From assembly GCF_000401215.1 (NCBI RefSeq), contig NZ_ASRV01000033.1, positions 1 through 50,739 of the forward strand: a stretch of 50,739 nt of DNA, in the 5' to 3' direction. Below, piece after piece: positions 1 through 10,136 of this stretch. Below the pieces are notes generated by a model. The model was not told the origin of the DNA. It was given only the letters and a program-made list of their open reading frames with translations, and searched no databases. The position numbers and the translations under genes were made by a program. The first letter of the stretch is position 1. Every line of letters begins with the position of its first letter. The stretch is from Clostridium sartagoforme AAU1 (GTDB taxonomy: Bacteria; Bacillota; Clostridia; Clostridiales; Clostridiaceae).

Positions 1-1754
1 AAATCATCTAAGGATATTTTAAAACCTAATTTTCTTAAATTATTTAGTACATCAATAACAAATTCCGTATTATCTATTATTTCATCTTCCGTTATTTCTA
101 ACTTTATAGATTTAGGAGTAATATTAAATTGATTTAATATTTGAAGAGTTTTTTCTATGAAATCTTCTTGTTTTAATGCTAAAAGAGACACATTTACTGA
201 TATATTAAAGTCCTTTTCTCCTAAAGCTATCATTTTTTCACAGTATTTACAAGCTTCCTTCAATACAAATTCATCTATTCTTATTATTTCTCTATTTTTT
301 TAGCTAATGGTATAAATTTTATAGGTGAAATTATTTCATCATTCCTTATCCATCTAATTAGTGCTTCTGCACCTACAACTTTTTCTTGCTTAACTTTATA
401 TATAGGTTGATAATATACTTCAAATTCATTGTTATCTAAAGCCGTTATTAATTTATTTTCTAATTCTATTTCTTCAACCATATCTTTAGAAAATATTTTA
501 GCTATGTTCCCACCATCCTGCTTTCCCTTATACATAGATATATCTGCATATTTTAATAAAGTAAATATATCTTTTGAATGCTTAGGATAGTGACTTATTC
601 CTATGCTTGCTTTTAAATTAAAACTATATCTATTAATTTGAATTTTTTTATTTAATAAATTCAATATTTTATCAGCAAGCTTTATAATTGACTCTGGATC
701 TGAATTTTCTTTTTCTACTATAATAAATTCATCTCCACCCAATCTACCAACAGTTATATTGTTTGAGGATAATTGAGTCAATCTATCTGATACTATTCTT
801 AAAACTTCATCTCCTGTATTATGACCTACTGTATCATTAATATTCTTAAAGTTATCTAAATCTATAAAATATATGCTAAACTCTTTACTTAAATTTGTTA
901 ACTCCATTAAATATTCTAATAAGTTATTTCTATTTAATAAGTTTGTTAAAGTATCATAATTAATTAGATACGTCATGTTTTTTCATATTTCTTTATTTCA
1001 GTAATATTATTTATTATTATAGAAAAATACCCATCACTAAGTGAGTATACAGATACTAATCCCCATTTATCATCTATTATGTTTATTTCTCGTGCAATAC
1101 ATTCCGATTTTGATTTTTTAATTCTTTTAAATATTTGTATTATCTCTTCTTCATCTCTATAGAAATTCATATATAAGTTAGAAAATCTATTGTTAATAAT
1201 TTCTTTTCTAGATAATCCCAATAGCTCCATTCCTGCAAGATTTACATCCGTAATTTCACCATCTATATATTCTCCCTTATCATTTACTATAGCTTTCAAA
1301 GAGAAAAATGCATTAGACATTGCATTTAATATATTAGAATAATTTTTTTCTTCTTCTTTTAAATTATTAATTGTATTTATAAGTTTTTTCTTAGTTACAT
1401 TAGCTTCATTACTAAGAGCATTCACTTTATCATAAATGCAATTTATTTCATCGTCTTCAAGGTTTATAATATTTTCTTCTTCAAGTAAACTTGATTCGTT
1501 TATATTTTGCTTAATTACTGTTAATCTTTTTATTACATTTTTATTGATGAATATATATGTGCTTATATTTAAAATAACCATTAAAAATATTATAAAAAGG
1601 ATATTAGCCTGTAATCTATAATAAAGACTACAGAAGCACTTTTTAATTTGTAAATTATATTTAAAAATATTGCAATTATAATAATAGATATAGATAATGT
1701 GGAATAGAATAAAAATGTAGCTAATTTCTTTGAAAGCTTCAAATTTTCCACCAT
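1..1754 (-). pseudogene. Membrane PAS-GGDEF-EAL cyclic-di-GMP protein, frameshifted, runs off left edge
   Basis: One gene is visible in four reading-frame pieces. The likely start ATG (1754) leads into a transmembrane helix (LATFLFYSTLSISIIIIAIF). A second helix, a PAS-like domain, a GGDEF domain (GGDEF intact, 'YDTLTNLLNRNN' entry motif) and the first part of an EAL domain follow. The EAL part reads on in another frame to base 1 (SVNVSLLALKQEDF, KLEITEDEIID). Frame changes lie near 1630, at the A6 run 978-983 and at the A7 run 295-301; each is repaired by adding one base. A GGDEF-EAL protein would make or degrade cyclic di-GMP at the membrane. Three lesions in one gene suggest a pseudogene, although homopolymer sequencing error would look the same. 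The upstream ribosome binding site is weak, so the start is tentative. Confidence 0.8.
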
Positions 1755-1908
1755 CCCAATTCTTATAATTCTTCTTTGTTTTATTATACAATTTTTTGTA
1801 TATATCATTCAATACTTTTACTTGATAATTCAATTAATATATATTAATTAATAATTTATATGAATAAATAAACATAAATACCACATTATATTCATTTTTT
1901 GTTAACAT

Positions 1909-1958
1909 AAAAAACAAGAGATATATTATACTATAAATAAATATAACATATCTCTTGT
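1909..1958 (-). terminator. Terminator after the DbpA-type helicase gene
   Basis: An 11-bp stem (ACAAGAGATAT with ATATCTCTTGT) is followed on the minus strand by a run of six T. It lies about 25 bases beyond the helicase stop codon. A-rich flanks on both sides could make it work in both directions. Confidence 0.75.
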
Positions 1959-1982
1959 AAAAAAATTGAAATACTATCTCTA

Positions 1983-3426
1983 TTAACTTTTAGCCTTACT
2001 GATTTTAACCACTTTACCTTTTAATTTTATTTCTTTATATCTCTTTAAAAGTATATTTCCTTTACCATTTAAAATATCTACAAATGAATATCCATCTTGA
2101 ACGTCTATTATACCTATATCTTCTCCAGTTAGTTCTTCCAAATTACTTAAAGCTCCTAATATATCTATATTTCTTATTTTTTTCTTTTTACCAGCTGATA
2201 AGTGTATTTTTATTACTTCGCTATGAATATTTTTCTTTGTGATTATTTGGTTTCCATAATTATTTTTCTGATTCTCAAAAAATCTTTTTCTTCCATCTAT
2301 TATTTCTTCATAAGAAGGTATTTTTATTTCTTCTATTTTATAATTAATGTACTCCTCTATCTCTTGTAAAATCTATTTTCATTTTTCCTACTAAAGATAT
2401 AGCTAGCCCCTTTTTATTATCTCTTCCACTTCTCCCTATTCTATGTACATAACTTTCCTTTTCCATTGGAACTTCATAATTAAAAACATTTGTTATATGG
2501 TTTATATGTATTCCTCTTGCTGCTATATCAGTTGCTACTAATACCTTAAACTCCTTATTTTTAAAACTATCCATTGTTGATAATCTTTCTTTTTGCTCCA
2601 TATCTCCATGTAATTCTCTTGCGTTAATTTTTTCTTTTTTTAATAATGTACTTAAGTTTTTAACTGAATCCTTTGTATTACAAAAAATTATTGCAGATTC
2701 ATCTGTCCAGGCATATAAGGACTTTAATAAAAACTTAAATTTTTCTTCTTTATCTACACTTATATATTTCTCTATTATTTTATCTCTATTAAATACTTTT
2801 GATTTTATATTTAGAACTAGTGGATCATTCATATATTTAGAATATAACCCCTCTATTTCTTGTGGTATTGTTGCTGAGAATAAAGCAGTATTTTTAGAAT
2901 TAGGTAATCTTTTTAATACTTCGGAAATTTGATCTATAAATCCCATATTAAGCATTTTATCCCCTTCATCTATTACTACAAATTCAATATTCTCTATATT
3001 TAAATTTCCTCTTTCTATATGATCTATTACTCTACCTGGAGTCCCACATACTATGTGTACTCTTTGTTTAAGTTCTCTTACTTGTTCATTAAAAGGTTGT
3101 TTTCCAAAGATAGCTGCACATCTAACTTTTTTTAGTCTTCCTATGTTAGATATATCTTCTTTTACTTGCATTGCAAGTTCTCTAGTTGGAACTAATATTA
3201 AAGCTTTCACCTTATTTTCTTCTATATTTACTAATTCACATAATGGAATGCCAAAACTTGCTGTTTTACCACTTCCAGTTTGAGATTTTACTACTAAATC
3301 TCTTTTTTTCAACATATATGGAATAACTTCTTGCTGAACTTCTGAAGGTTTTTCAAAGCCTAAATTTTTCAATGCCTTAAGAATTTCTTCACTTAATTTC
3401 ATATTTTTAAAATTATCTATAACCAT
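1983..3426 (-). pseudogene. dbpA: DbpA-like DEAD-box RNA helicase with one frameshift before the RNA-binding domain
   Basis: The helicase core is complete: Q motif, motif I SQTGSGKT (about residues 48-55), PTRELA, TPGR, motif II at 153-156, SAT (184-186) and HRIGRSGR. The first frame stops at 2344. The next frame at once gives a DbpA-type C-terminal RNA-binding domain (IHLSAGKKKKIRNIDILGAL, GIIDVQDGYSFVDI), ending at 1983. Removing one T from the T4 run at 2368-2371 joins them as KMKIDLQEIEEYIN and gives about 480 residues, the usual DbpA size. Motif II reads DEGD rather than DEAD, which is unusual. The family remodels 23S rRNA during large-subunit assembly. Without the C-terminal domain the product would lose rRNA specificity. 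It stands alone between terminators. Confidence 0.85.
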
Positions 3427-3501
3427 TAATTTACCTCACTTTTTTAAACTATTATTTATTTTACCCTATAGCACTAAATTTAACAATGACAGATATTATA
3501 A

Positions 3502-3542
3502 TAAAAAGTAGAGACTACATTAATATAAACTTAGTCCCTACT
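3502..3542 (-). terminator. Terminator after the HAD phosphatase gene
   Basis: An 11-bp stem with one G-U pair (AGTAGGGACTA with TAGTCTCTACT on the minus strand) is followed by TTTTTAT just past the stop codon of the gene ending at 3550. Confidence 0.75.
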
Positions 3543-3549
3543 CTATCAA

Positions 3550-4152
3550 TTAAATATTTATATTTAATTGTTTTAAATCTTTCCTTAATTTCTCTGGTGC
3601 TTCAAATAATAAAGTCTTTATATTAAGTTTTTTTGCACCTTCTATATTTGCTCTTGTATCATCAATAAATATAGATTCTTCTGCAATCAAATTATATTTA
3701 TCTAGAATTAAATTATATATAGCTTCTTCTGGTTTAATTAGTTTTTCTTCATAAGATACTACTCCTCCATCAAAAACTTTAAAGAAAGAGTTCCTTTTAT
3801 TTACTTCCTTAAATGCTAAATCATGAAAATTAGATAGATAAAATACTTTATAATTATTATTTTTTAGATCTTTTAATATCTCTACAGTTTCTTCAATTGG
3901 CTTTAATAATCCATACCAATCTTTAAATGCTAATTCAATTTCAGTAGCATATAAATTATTTCTTTGAATTATATTTTTTACTGCTTCTTCTTCTGTTATA
4001 GTTCCTCTATCTAACATAACCCATTCTTCGCTTTCAAAAATGGCTTTATATATTTCTTCTAACTTTTGTTCTCCTATTTTTTGTCTTAAATATTCCTTCG
4101 GATTAAAACTTAGTAATACATTCCCAATATCAAAAATTATGTTCTTATACAT
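3550..4152 (-). CDS. HAD-superfamily hydrolase (phosphatase, IA subfamily)
   Basis: A soluble protein of about 200 residues that begins MYKNIIFDIGNVLLSF. The first HAD motif is DIGNV rather than the common DxDxT/V, as is usual in the YihX/epoxide-hydrolase-like branch. Motif II is YLSNF, the motif III lysine is in KLIKPEEAIY, and motif IV is FIDDTRANIEGA. The family removes phosphate from small sugar or nucleotide phosphates; the substrate cannot be told from sequence. I chose the ATG at 4152 over an ATG 15 bases upstream because GAGGGAG lies at the right distance before it. It is a single gene between two terminators. Confidence 0.85.
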   Translation of the reverse strand: MYKNIIFDIGNVLLSFNPKEYLRQKIGEQKLEEIYKAIFESEEWVMLDRGTITEEEAVKNIIQRNNLYATEIELAFKDWYGLLKPIEETVEILKDLKNNNYKVFYLSNFHDLAFKEVNKRNSFFKVFDGGVVSYEEKLIKPEEAIYNLILDKYNLIAEESIFIDDTRANIEGAKKLNIKTLLFEAPEKLRKDLKQLNINI

Positions 4153-4174
4153 TAATTTCTCCCTCATTATTTTA

Positions 4175-4210
4175 TAAAAAACAGTAGATAGGTCTCTATC
4201 TACTGTTTAA
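4175..4210 (-). terminator. Terminator after the multicopper oxidase gene
   Basis: A perfect 11-bp stem (AACAGTAGATA with TATCTACTGTT) and a six-base loop are followed on the minus strand by TTTTTATAAAA. It lies about 25 bases beyond the stop codon at 4237. Confidence 0.85.
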
Positions 4211-4236
4211 TTATTTTAGATAACATTATTATATCA

Positions 4237-5892
4237 TTAATCGCAATTACATTCTACAACCTTTAAAGGTCTCATCATCTCATGATCTTCATGCTCTAAG
4301 AAATGACAATGCCATACATAATCTCCTGCATAACCTTTAAATTGCATTATGATTCTTGTTACTTTTCCTGCCTCAGCATTTACTGTATCCTTAAATCCTC
4401 GTTCATAATCATACGGCTCTTCTTCAGGTCCAGTAAATGTTACTTTGCCTGTTTTATTATAATCATCAACGTCAAATGGCCTTCTCCAAAGAATCTTAAA
4501 TTGTACTAAATGAATATGAATAGGATGAGCTCCTAACATTGGATTAATTAAATTCCATATTTCAATACTATCTAGTGCTGGTTTTTCTGTTACAGGATCG
4601 CTCCAAGTCATATTATCAATATGGAGCATTGGTCTACCGTAATTATCCGTCATAGCTCCAAATGATACTTTTCTTTTTCTTCTTGCTAAATCTGCATTTA
4701 GTGGATGTGCAACTCTAAGAGTATTTGGAACAGTACTTGTATCTTCGCCTTTTAATGGCTCTATTACATTAAATCTCATAATCATATTAGTCCCTGATAA
4801 ATTTGCAGCAGGATCATCATTCATCAATATTATTCTTTCTCCCTTATATTTTGAGAAATCTATTATAACATCAATTCTTTCAGCAGGCATTAACTTAAAT
4901 GATTTTAAATTAACAGGACTTTCTATTAATCCGCCATCAGTACCTATTTGAATAAATTCTCCCCCATTAGATAAGCTCATAGTATATTCACGCCTATTTG
5001 AACCATTTAATATTCTAAATCTATATTTACGAGGTTCAACATTTAAATATGGCCATACCTTTCCATTTACTATTATTGTATTTCCCAAAAATCCAGGTAC
5101 TATTGATGGAAATACATCTACTGGAAATGGTGGAGCAGCTGGGTAAAACAATTGACCATTTTCAGTAAAGGACTTATCTTGTACTAAAAGTGGAATTTCA
5201 TATTTTCCCTTAGGCAAATTTAATCTTTCTTCTAATAAATCTCTTAATATATAAAAACCTGCAAGACCTGCATATACATTTAATCTTGTCTGTCCCATGG
5301 CATGGTCATGATACCACATGGTAGTACCAGATTGAAAATTTGTATATTTGTAAGTTTTTCTAGTAAACTCAGATCCTGTAATTTTAAATCCATTTGTGAA
5401 CCAAGCCTCTGGATGTCCATCACTATCACTTTCTACTTTGGCCCCATGCAAATGAACTACTGTTTTAACTTCCGGATCATCTACTGTTCCATGCAAAGTT
5501 TTATCATAAGGTAAAATATGCTTGCTAGGCAATTTATTATCCCATAAAACATAAGTTGCTATATTTTTAAAAGCTTCTATAGTTGGTCCAGGATATAATC
5601 CATCATATCCCCATACCTTAGTTAGTGGAAAATATGATGAAAAACGATGCTCTGCTTCTTCCATAGTTATTTTATAATGGTTTTCTTTCTCTTCACATTT
5701 ATTATCATTATTTATAGGTTTTGCTACTTTCGGAATTGGTAGTTTATCTACAAACTTCGGTATTGTAAAAGGATCAGAAGGATTTACTACAGAACATATA
5801 TTATTACTACAACATTTTGCTTCTACTTTATCATTTGAACTTTCTTCTAGCTCATTTTTGGAATTTCTTTCATTTGGTTCACTTAAAACCAT
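4237..5892 (-). CDS. CotA-like multicopper oxidase
   Basis: The protein has about 551 residues and no signal peptide. All four copper-binding signatures are visible: HLHGAKV, MWYHDHAMGQTRLN, HPIHIHLVQF and the C-terminal HCHFLEHEDHEMMRPL, whose last Met is the expected type-1 copper axial ligand. This arrangement matches the Bacillus CotA spore-coat laccase and bilirubin-oxidase group, which oxidise phenols, bilirubin or metal ions with O2. The first 60 residues are Cys- and Glu-rich (KCCSNNICS), which is unusual and may bind metal or anchor the protein. AAGGAG sits eight bases before the ATG at 5892, so this start is better than a GTG nine bases upstream. A laccase in an anaerobe suggests a spore-coat or oxygen-scavenging role; that is inference. 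Confidence 0.9.
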   Translation of the reverse strand: MVLSEPNERNSKNELEESSNDKVEAKCCSNNICSVVNPSDPFTIPKFVDKLPIPKVAKPINNDNKCEEKENHYKITMEEAEHRFSSYFPLTKVWGYDGLYPGPTIEAFKNIATYVLWDNKLPSKHILPYDKTLHGTVDDPEVKTVVHLHGAKVESDSDGHPEAWFTNGFKITGSEFTRKTYKYTNFQSGTTMWYHDHAMGQTRLNVYAGLAGFYILRDLLEERLNLPKGKYEIPLLVQDKSFTENGQLFYPAAPPFPVDVFPSIVPGFLGNTIIVNGKVWPYLNVEPRKYRFRILNGSNRREYTMSLSNGGEFIQIGTDGGLIESPVNLKSFKLMPAERIDVIIDFSKYKGERIILMNDDPAANLSGTNMIMRFNVIEPLKGEDTSTVPNTLRVAHPLNADLARRKRKVSFGAMTDNYGRPMLHIDNMTWSDPVTEKPALDSIEIWNLINPMLGAHPIHIHLVQFKILWRRPFDVDDYNKTGKVTFTGPEEEPYDYERGFKDTVNAEAGKVTRIIMQFKGYAGDYVWHCHFLEHEDHEMMRPLKVVECNCD

Positions 5893-5974
5893 ACATATCA
5901 CTCCTTAAGCTAAGTTATAGTATAATATATTCTCCATTATGTAAAATGTTCTTATACGACTTATCTTTTATTTT

Positions 5975-6475
5975 TTAAATAAACCAATATCCAAAAGCAT
6001 ATCCTGCATATATAAATACCGCATTCCAAATAGCTATTCCTATTGTTGAATATATTGAAAATTTTATTATGTTCATTCTAAACATCCCAGCTACAAAAGG
6101 TATTAGAGTTCTTCCCACTGGAATTAGTCTTGTTATTAAAACCCCTTTATCACCATAATTCTCTATATAAAAGCATACTTTATCAATAGATTTTCGAGAT
6201 TTAGGGAATTTATTATATACTTTTGTTAATATAGGTCCCCCAAACCAATAAGATAGAGCAAATAAAATATAACTTGCTAAGGCTCCTGCTAAGATAGATA
6301 TTCCTAAAGCTACAAAAAAATTTATTCCCACCTTAGCAATTGCTATTCCTAGCGCAGGCATTATTATTGCTGCCCCTAATCCGGGGAAATTTAAATATTC
6401 TAAAAATATAACTACAAACAAAAATATTAATCCATATGTTGAGAAATATTCTATTATTATTTGTATCTTATCCAT
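5975..6475 (-). CDS. DedA-family (SNARE-associated/VTT domain) membrane protein
   Basis: A 166-residue membrane protein with about five hydrophobic segments. The DedA signature region is present (FGGPILTKVYNKFPKSRKSI, then RLIPVGRTLIPFVAGMFRMN). Members of this family act in lipid or undecaprenyl-phosphate flipping and in membrane homeostasis. The protein is somewhat shorter than the usual 190-220 residues, mainly at the C-terminus (ends YAFGYWFI), but nothing indicates a frameshift. It is preceded about 100 bases upstream by the M42 peptidase gene and followed by the oxidase gene, with no clear functional link. Confidence 0.85.
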   Translation of the reverse strand: MDKIQIIIEYFSTYGLIFLFVVIFLEYLNFPGLGAAIIMPALGIAIAKVGINFFVALGISILAGALASYILFALSYWFGGPILTKVYNKFPKSRKSIDKVCFYIENYGDKGVLITRLIPVGRTLIPFVAGMFRMNIIKFSIYSTIGIAIWNAVFIYAGYAFGYWFI

Positions 6476-6580
6476 ATTTATTTACACTCCAAATTTATAT
6501 TTAATGAATGTTATTATACCCTATCTTTCTTAATATTAAATATAAAGATTCTTAATATTTACTTAACTCTATCTGTATAT

Positions 6581-7618
6581 TTACTGAATTATATATCCAA
6601 TAAGTAGTTTTATTGTATTTTCTAAAGCCTCATAGTGGGTTCTCTCCATTCCGTGAGATGCATGAACTCCTGGTCCTATAAGGGCTCCCCTTATATCATT
6701 ACCACCTCTTAATGCAGCTCCAACATCTGAACCATAAAATGGATATATATCAACAGCATAACTTAATTTATTTTCTTTTGCTATATTTATCAAATTAGTT
6801 ACCATATTATAGTCATAAGGTCCACCTGAATCCTTAGCACAAATTGATACATCATATTCTGTGCAAGTTAAATCATCACCAATACATCCCATATCTACAG
6901 CTATCATTTCAGTTATATCTTGTGGAATATATGATGAGCCATGACCAACCTCTTCATATGTTGAAATAAATATTTTAGTTTTATATTTAGGTATTACTTT
7001 TTCTCTGTTTAAGAATTCTAATAACCCCATCAATGCAGCTACGCTACCCTTATCGTCTATAAATCTTGATTTTATAAATCCACTTTCTGTTATAGTTGTT
7101 TTTGTATCTATGAATATAAAATCTCCTGAACAAATTCCTAATTCTTCAACATCTTTTTTACACAAAACTCTTTCATCTATTCTAACTTCCATATTTTCTG
7201 GATCACGCTTTTTGTCCTTACTATCTGCATAAACATGAGCAGCTGGACTTGTACTTAAAAATGTTCCTGTATATATTTTTCCTTCTCTTGTTCTTATTTT
7301 ACAATACTCACTATCTAAAGTTGCAGGTATTGGACCTCCAAGCAATGTAAACTTCAAAGTCCCATTATTAGTTATGGATCTCACCATTGCACCTAAAGTA
7401 TCAACATGAGCAGAAAGTCCTATAACTTTCCCTTCTTGTTGACCTTCAATAGTAATTATTCCACAACCTTTATTTGTTCTTTCAAATTTATACTCAAAGC
7501 TTGTAGCTATTTCCTCAATAATATTCATAATATCAAAACAAAATCCAGTTGGACTATCAAATTCTAATATTCTCTTTGCTGTATTTAATACATATTCCTT
7601 ATTAATCTTAAAACTCAT
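6581..7618 (-). CDS. M42-family metallo-aminopeptidase
   Basis: A 345-residue cytosolic peptidase of the M42 (glutamyl aminopeptidase/deblocking aminopeptidase) family. The two-metal ligands and the catalytic base can be read: His-Asp in LSAHVDTLG, Asp in RFIDDKGSVAAL, Glu-Glu in STYEEVGHGSS, Asp in VDMGCIGDD, and the late His in GPGVHASHGMERTHYEAL. These enzymes form dodecameric tetrahedral particles and trim N-terminal residues from peptides. The length is normal for the family, and the gene has its own ribosome binding site (AGGAGGAGTAAA region just upstream). It appears to be a stand-alone housekeeping gene. Confidence 0.9.
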   Translation of the reverse strand: MSFKINKEYVLNTAKRILEFDSPTGFCFDIMNIIEEIATSFEYKFERTNKGCGIITIEGQQEGKVIGLSAHVDTLGAMVRSITNNGTLKFTLLGGPIPATLDSEYCKIRTREGKIYTGTFLSTSPAAHVYADSKDKKRDPENMEVRIDERVLCKKDVEELGICSGDFIFIDTKTTITESGFIKSRFIDDKGSVAALMGLLEFLNREKVIPKYKTKIFISTYEEVGHGSSYIPQDITEMIAVDMGCIGDDLTCTEYDVSICAKDSGGPYDYNMVTNLINIAKENKLSYAVDIYPFYGSDVGAALRGGNDIRGALIGPGVHASHGMERTHYEALENTIKLLIGYIIQ

Positions 7619-7715
7619 ATATTTACTCCTCCTACATTAATTTTCTAAATCAATTTTATCATTATAATATTATTATTTCTATAACTTTAATATTTAATAA
7701 ATCAATGTTATAAAA

Positions 7716-7776
7716 TGCGAAGTAAGATAGTGAAAAGAGCCTTTAATACAATATATTTTGTACTAAAAGCTCTTTT
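7716..7776 (-). terminator. Terminator after gshF, overlapping a dispersed repeat
   Basis: On the minus strand an imperfect stem pairs AAAAGAGCTTTTAGTACAA with TTGTATTAAAGGCTCTTTT, about 60 bases past the gshF stop. Its distal side (7716-7737) is a 22-nt sequence that recurs with two mismatches at 15691-15712. Confidence 0.7.
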
Positions 7777-7832
7777 GCTCTCTAAAACTGTTCCCTTATT
7801 AAAAAGAGAATATATCTAAGGTAGGTTTTATT

Positions 7833-10136
7833 CTAAATAAAATCCAACAACTCAAGTATTCCCTTGGCAATCTCTCTTTCTTCTCCTTTATATGGATATG
7901 AGTGAATATGAATAGCAGGATTAAAATTAAGCTCTATTATTGCATAATTTGAATTTTCATCTTTGTAGTCTTTTATCATCATATCAACACCACAAATATT
8001 AGCACCTACAGCTTTTGCTGAATTTACTGCTATATCCTTAAACTTTTTAGGTATTAAATCCGTATAATCTATGCTATCTCCACCAGTACTAATATTAGAA
8101 TTTTCTCTAAGATATACAATTTCATCCTTTTGAGGAATGTATTCAAAATCTTTATTTTCTTGCTTTAAAAATAACTTTACATTATTGTCTAAATTGATTT
8201 TTTCTAGTGGGGTTTTATATCCCTTACCTCTTAGTGAACTTTTATTCTTTTCTTCTACAAGTTTTGTTATAGTGCTTTTTCCATCTCCTATAACATTAGC
8301 TGGAACTCTGTGAAGTATTCCTGGAACTTCATCTCCAACAACTAAAAATCTATATTCTTTTCCCTCTATAAATTCTTCAACTAGAACTGTAGTATCATTT
8401 TCAAAAGCAATTTTAAAGGCTTCTTTAATATCTTCTTCTCCTGCTCCATCTTTAAATATAGATATTCCTATACCAAAATTTGTTGACTTAGGTTTAACAA
8501 CTATTGATTTATTTACAAATTTATTAACACTTTCAAGTGCTTCATTTAGAGAAAAGAATTCAAAACCTGAAGGAACTTTAATATTATTTTTATTTAAGAT
8601 TTCTTTTGTAACAACTTTATTTTCCATCATTAGAATTGTTATATAACTATCTTTAGAAGTTTTTGTTGCTTGTTTTACATATTCTATATGATTTCCTTTT
8701 TGTAATGAAATAAAATTTTCACTTCTATCTATTAAATCGACTTTTATACCTCTTTTTATGGCTTCTTTCATTAGTATTTGTGTTGATAATTCTAAATCCT
8801 CAAAACCTTCTAATTTAAACCTGTTTTTATAGGCATCTTCACGATATTCTTTTGCTAATTTAATATGTCCTTCTAAAAATCCTTCTTTCTTAACCATTTC
8901 TGAAAGTTTATATGCATAGGTTAATTTAGGATTTAATACCTTTTCTATCATGTTATCTACTACTTCTTCCTTACCTAAACATAACTCATTATTCATAACT
9001 CTGATTTCGCTTAATATCTCTAAAGCCCAGTCTTTCTTAGATATAGTCTTTCCATTTTTATTTAAAACCACATCCATTTGCCCATACATAGAAATTATAT
9101 TTTGATTATTTTGAGCTTCTTGTTGCCAAGTTTCATAAGAACTTTCCTCTTTTATAAGTAAGTATATAGTGAATATATTTATAAAATTCAAGTCTTCTAA
9201 GGATATTCCAGCCTTACTAAATGGATTTATATCTATACTTCTTATTTCCAAGTAATTTATTCCATCATTTAATAAAGACTCTAAGAATTTTGTGTTATCT
9301 ATTGCTTTTAATCTTATCTGTGTATATAACTCTTTATGACTATCTATAAGTTTATCATCTATAAATCTATTAACACTTGTAACATAATCTTTAACTGAAC
9401 TGTAGTCTGGATATAAATCTATAGGATTTTTATATCCACATTCACTATTCCTATAAGATACTACTCCATCATTACTAAAACCATCTTTTGATACTTTATC
9501 TAAGTTTACTACGCACTTATCACCAAAACTTTCATGCATTATGGTAGTTCCACCCAATAAATATATAAGAAGCCATCTATATCTTAAATAGTTTCTAACT
9601 ACTTTCAAGTATATATTATCTCTAAACTCTCTGTAATCTTCTTCTTTCCCTAAAATTTTATATAAGTCCTTTATTAATTCTTCATTAAAGGAAAAATTAT
9701 AATGTATTCCTGATATTAATTGTTTTTTTCCACCATATTTTTTTAGTAGCTTTTTTCTATAGTCACTTGCACCTTTCCCGTTACCACAATCTCCATAATC
9801 TGCAACTGGAATAAAATCATCTTCTGGAATACTACATGGCATAGATTGAGGCCAAAGAAGTTCATCTTTTATTTCTAAAGCTGTAATATCATAAAGTAAA
9901 TTTAAAAAACTATAGGTCTCTTCTACTGTATTTACGGTAGGAGTTATAAGCTCTATTTGACTTTCTGAAAAATCAGTTGTTATATATGGATGACTGATTT
10001 TACATTCAAATACTTTAGGATGCTTAGTTAATGCCAATTTCCCTTCTCTATCTATTCTCAGTGTTTCACGCTCTACCCCAAAATTTCCTTTTAATAATTT
10101 ATTTTTATATTCAAGTGATTTGATCACATTTAACAT
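7833..10136 (-). CDS. gshF: Bifunctional glutamate-cysteine ligase/glutathione synthetase
   Basis: The protein has 767 residues, the normal length for GshF. The N-terminal two thirds are a GshA-type glutamate-cysteine ligase (NFGVERETLRIDREG near the start, ESFGDKC, LEIRSIDINPF). The last roughly 280 residues are an ATP-grasp domain (VVKPKSTNFGIGISIF, VLVEEFIEGKEYRFLVV, IIELNFNPAIHIH) that adds glycine. One cytosolic protein thus makes glutathione from Glu, Cys and Gly. It is the last gene of an operon with arsR and a MATE exporter; its start overlaps the MATE gene by 26 bases, so the two are probably translationally coupled. A GGAAGGAG ribosome binding site precedes the ATG. The context suggests induction by metal or thiol stress. 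Confidence 0.95.
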   Translation of the reverse strand: MLNVIKSLEYKNKLLKGNFGVERETLRIDREGKLALTKHPKVFECKISHPYITTDFSESQIELITPTVNTVEETYSFLNLLYDITALEIKDELLWPQSMPCSIPEDDFIPVADYGDCGNGKGASDYRKKLLKKYGGKKQLISGIHYNFSFNEELIKDLYKILGKEEDYREFRDNIYLKVVRNYLRYRWLLIYLLGGTTIMHESFGDKCVVNLDKVSKDGFSNDGVVSYRNSECGYKNPIDLYPDYSSVKDYVTSVNRFIDDKLIDSHKELYTQIRLKAIDNTKFLESLLNDGINYLEIRSIDINPFSKAGISLEDLNFINIFTIYLLIKEESSYETWQQEAQNNQNIISMYGQMDVVLNKNGKTISKKDWALEILSEIRVMNNELCLGKEEVVDNMIEKVLNPKLTYAYKLSEMVKKEGFLEGHIKLAKEYREDAYKNRFKLEGFEDLELSTQILMKEAIKRGIKVDLIDRSENFISLQKGNHIEYVKQATKTSKDSYITILMMENKVVTKEILNKNNIKVPSGFEFFSLNEALESVNKFVNKSIVVKPKSTNFGIGISIFKDGAGEEDIKEAFKIAFENDTTVLVEEFIEGKEYRFLVVGDEVPGILHRVPANVIGDGKSTITKLVEEKNKSSLRGKGYKTPLEKINLDNNVKLFLKQENKDFEYIPQKDEIVYLRENSNISTGGDSIDYTDLIPKKFKDIAVNSAKAVGANICGVDMMIKDYKDENSNYAIIELNFNPAIHIHSYPYKGEEREIAKGILELLDFI

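Noticed and set aside
284-976. A short stand-alone GGDEF diguanylate cyclase of 230 residues
   Set aside because: The EAL domain continues directly in another frame on one side and the PAS domain on the other; it is one broken gene, not a separate one.
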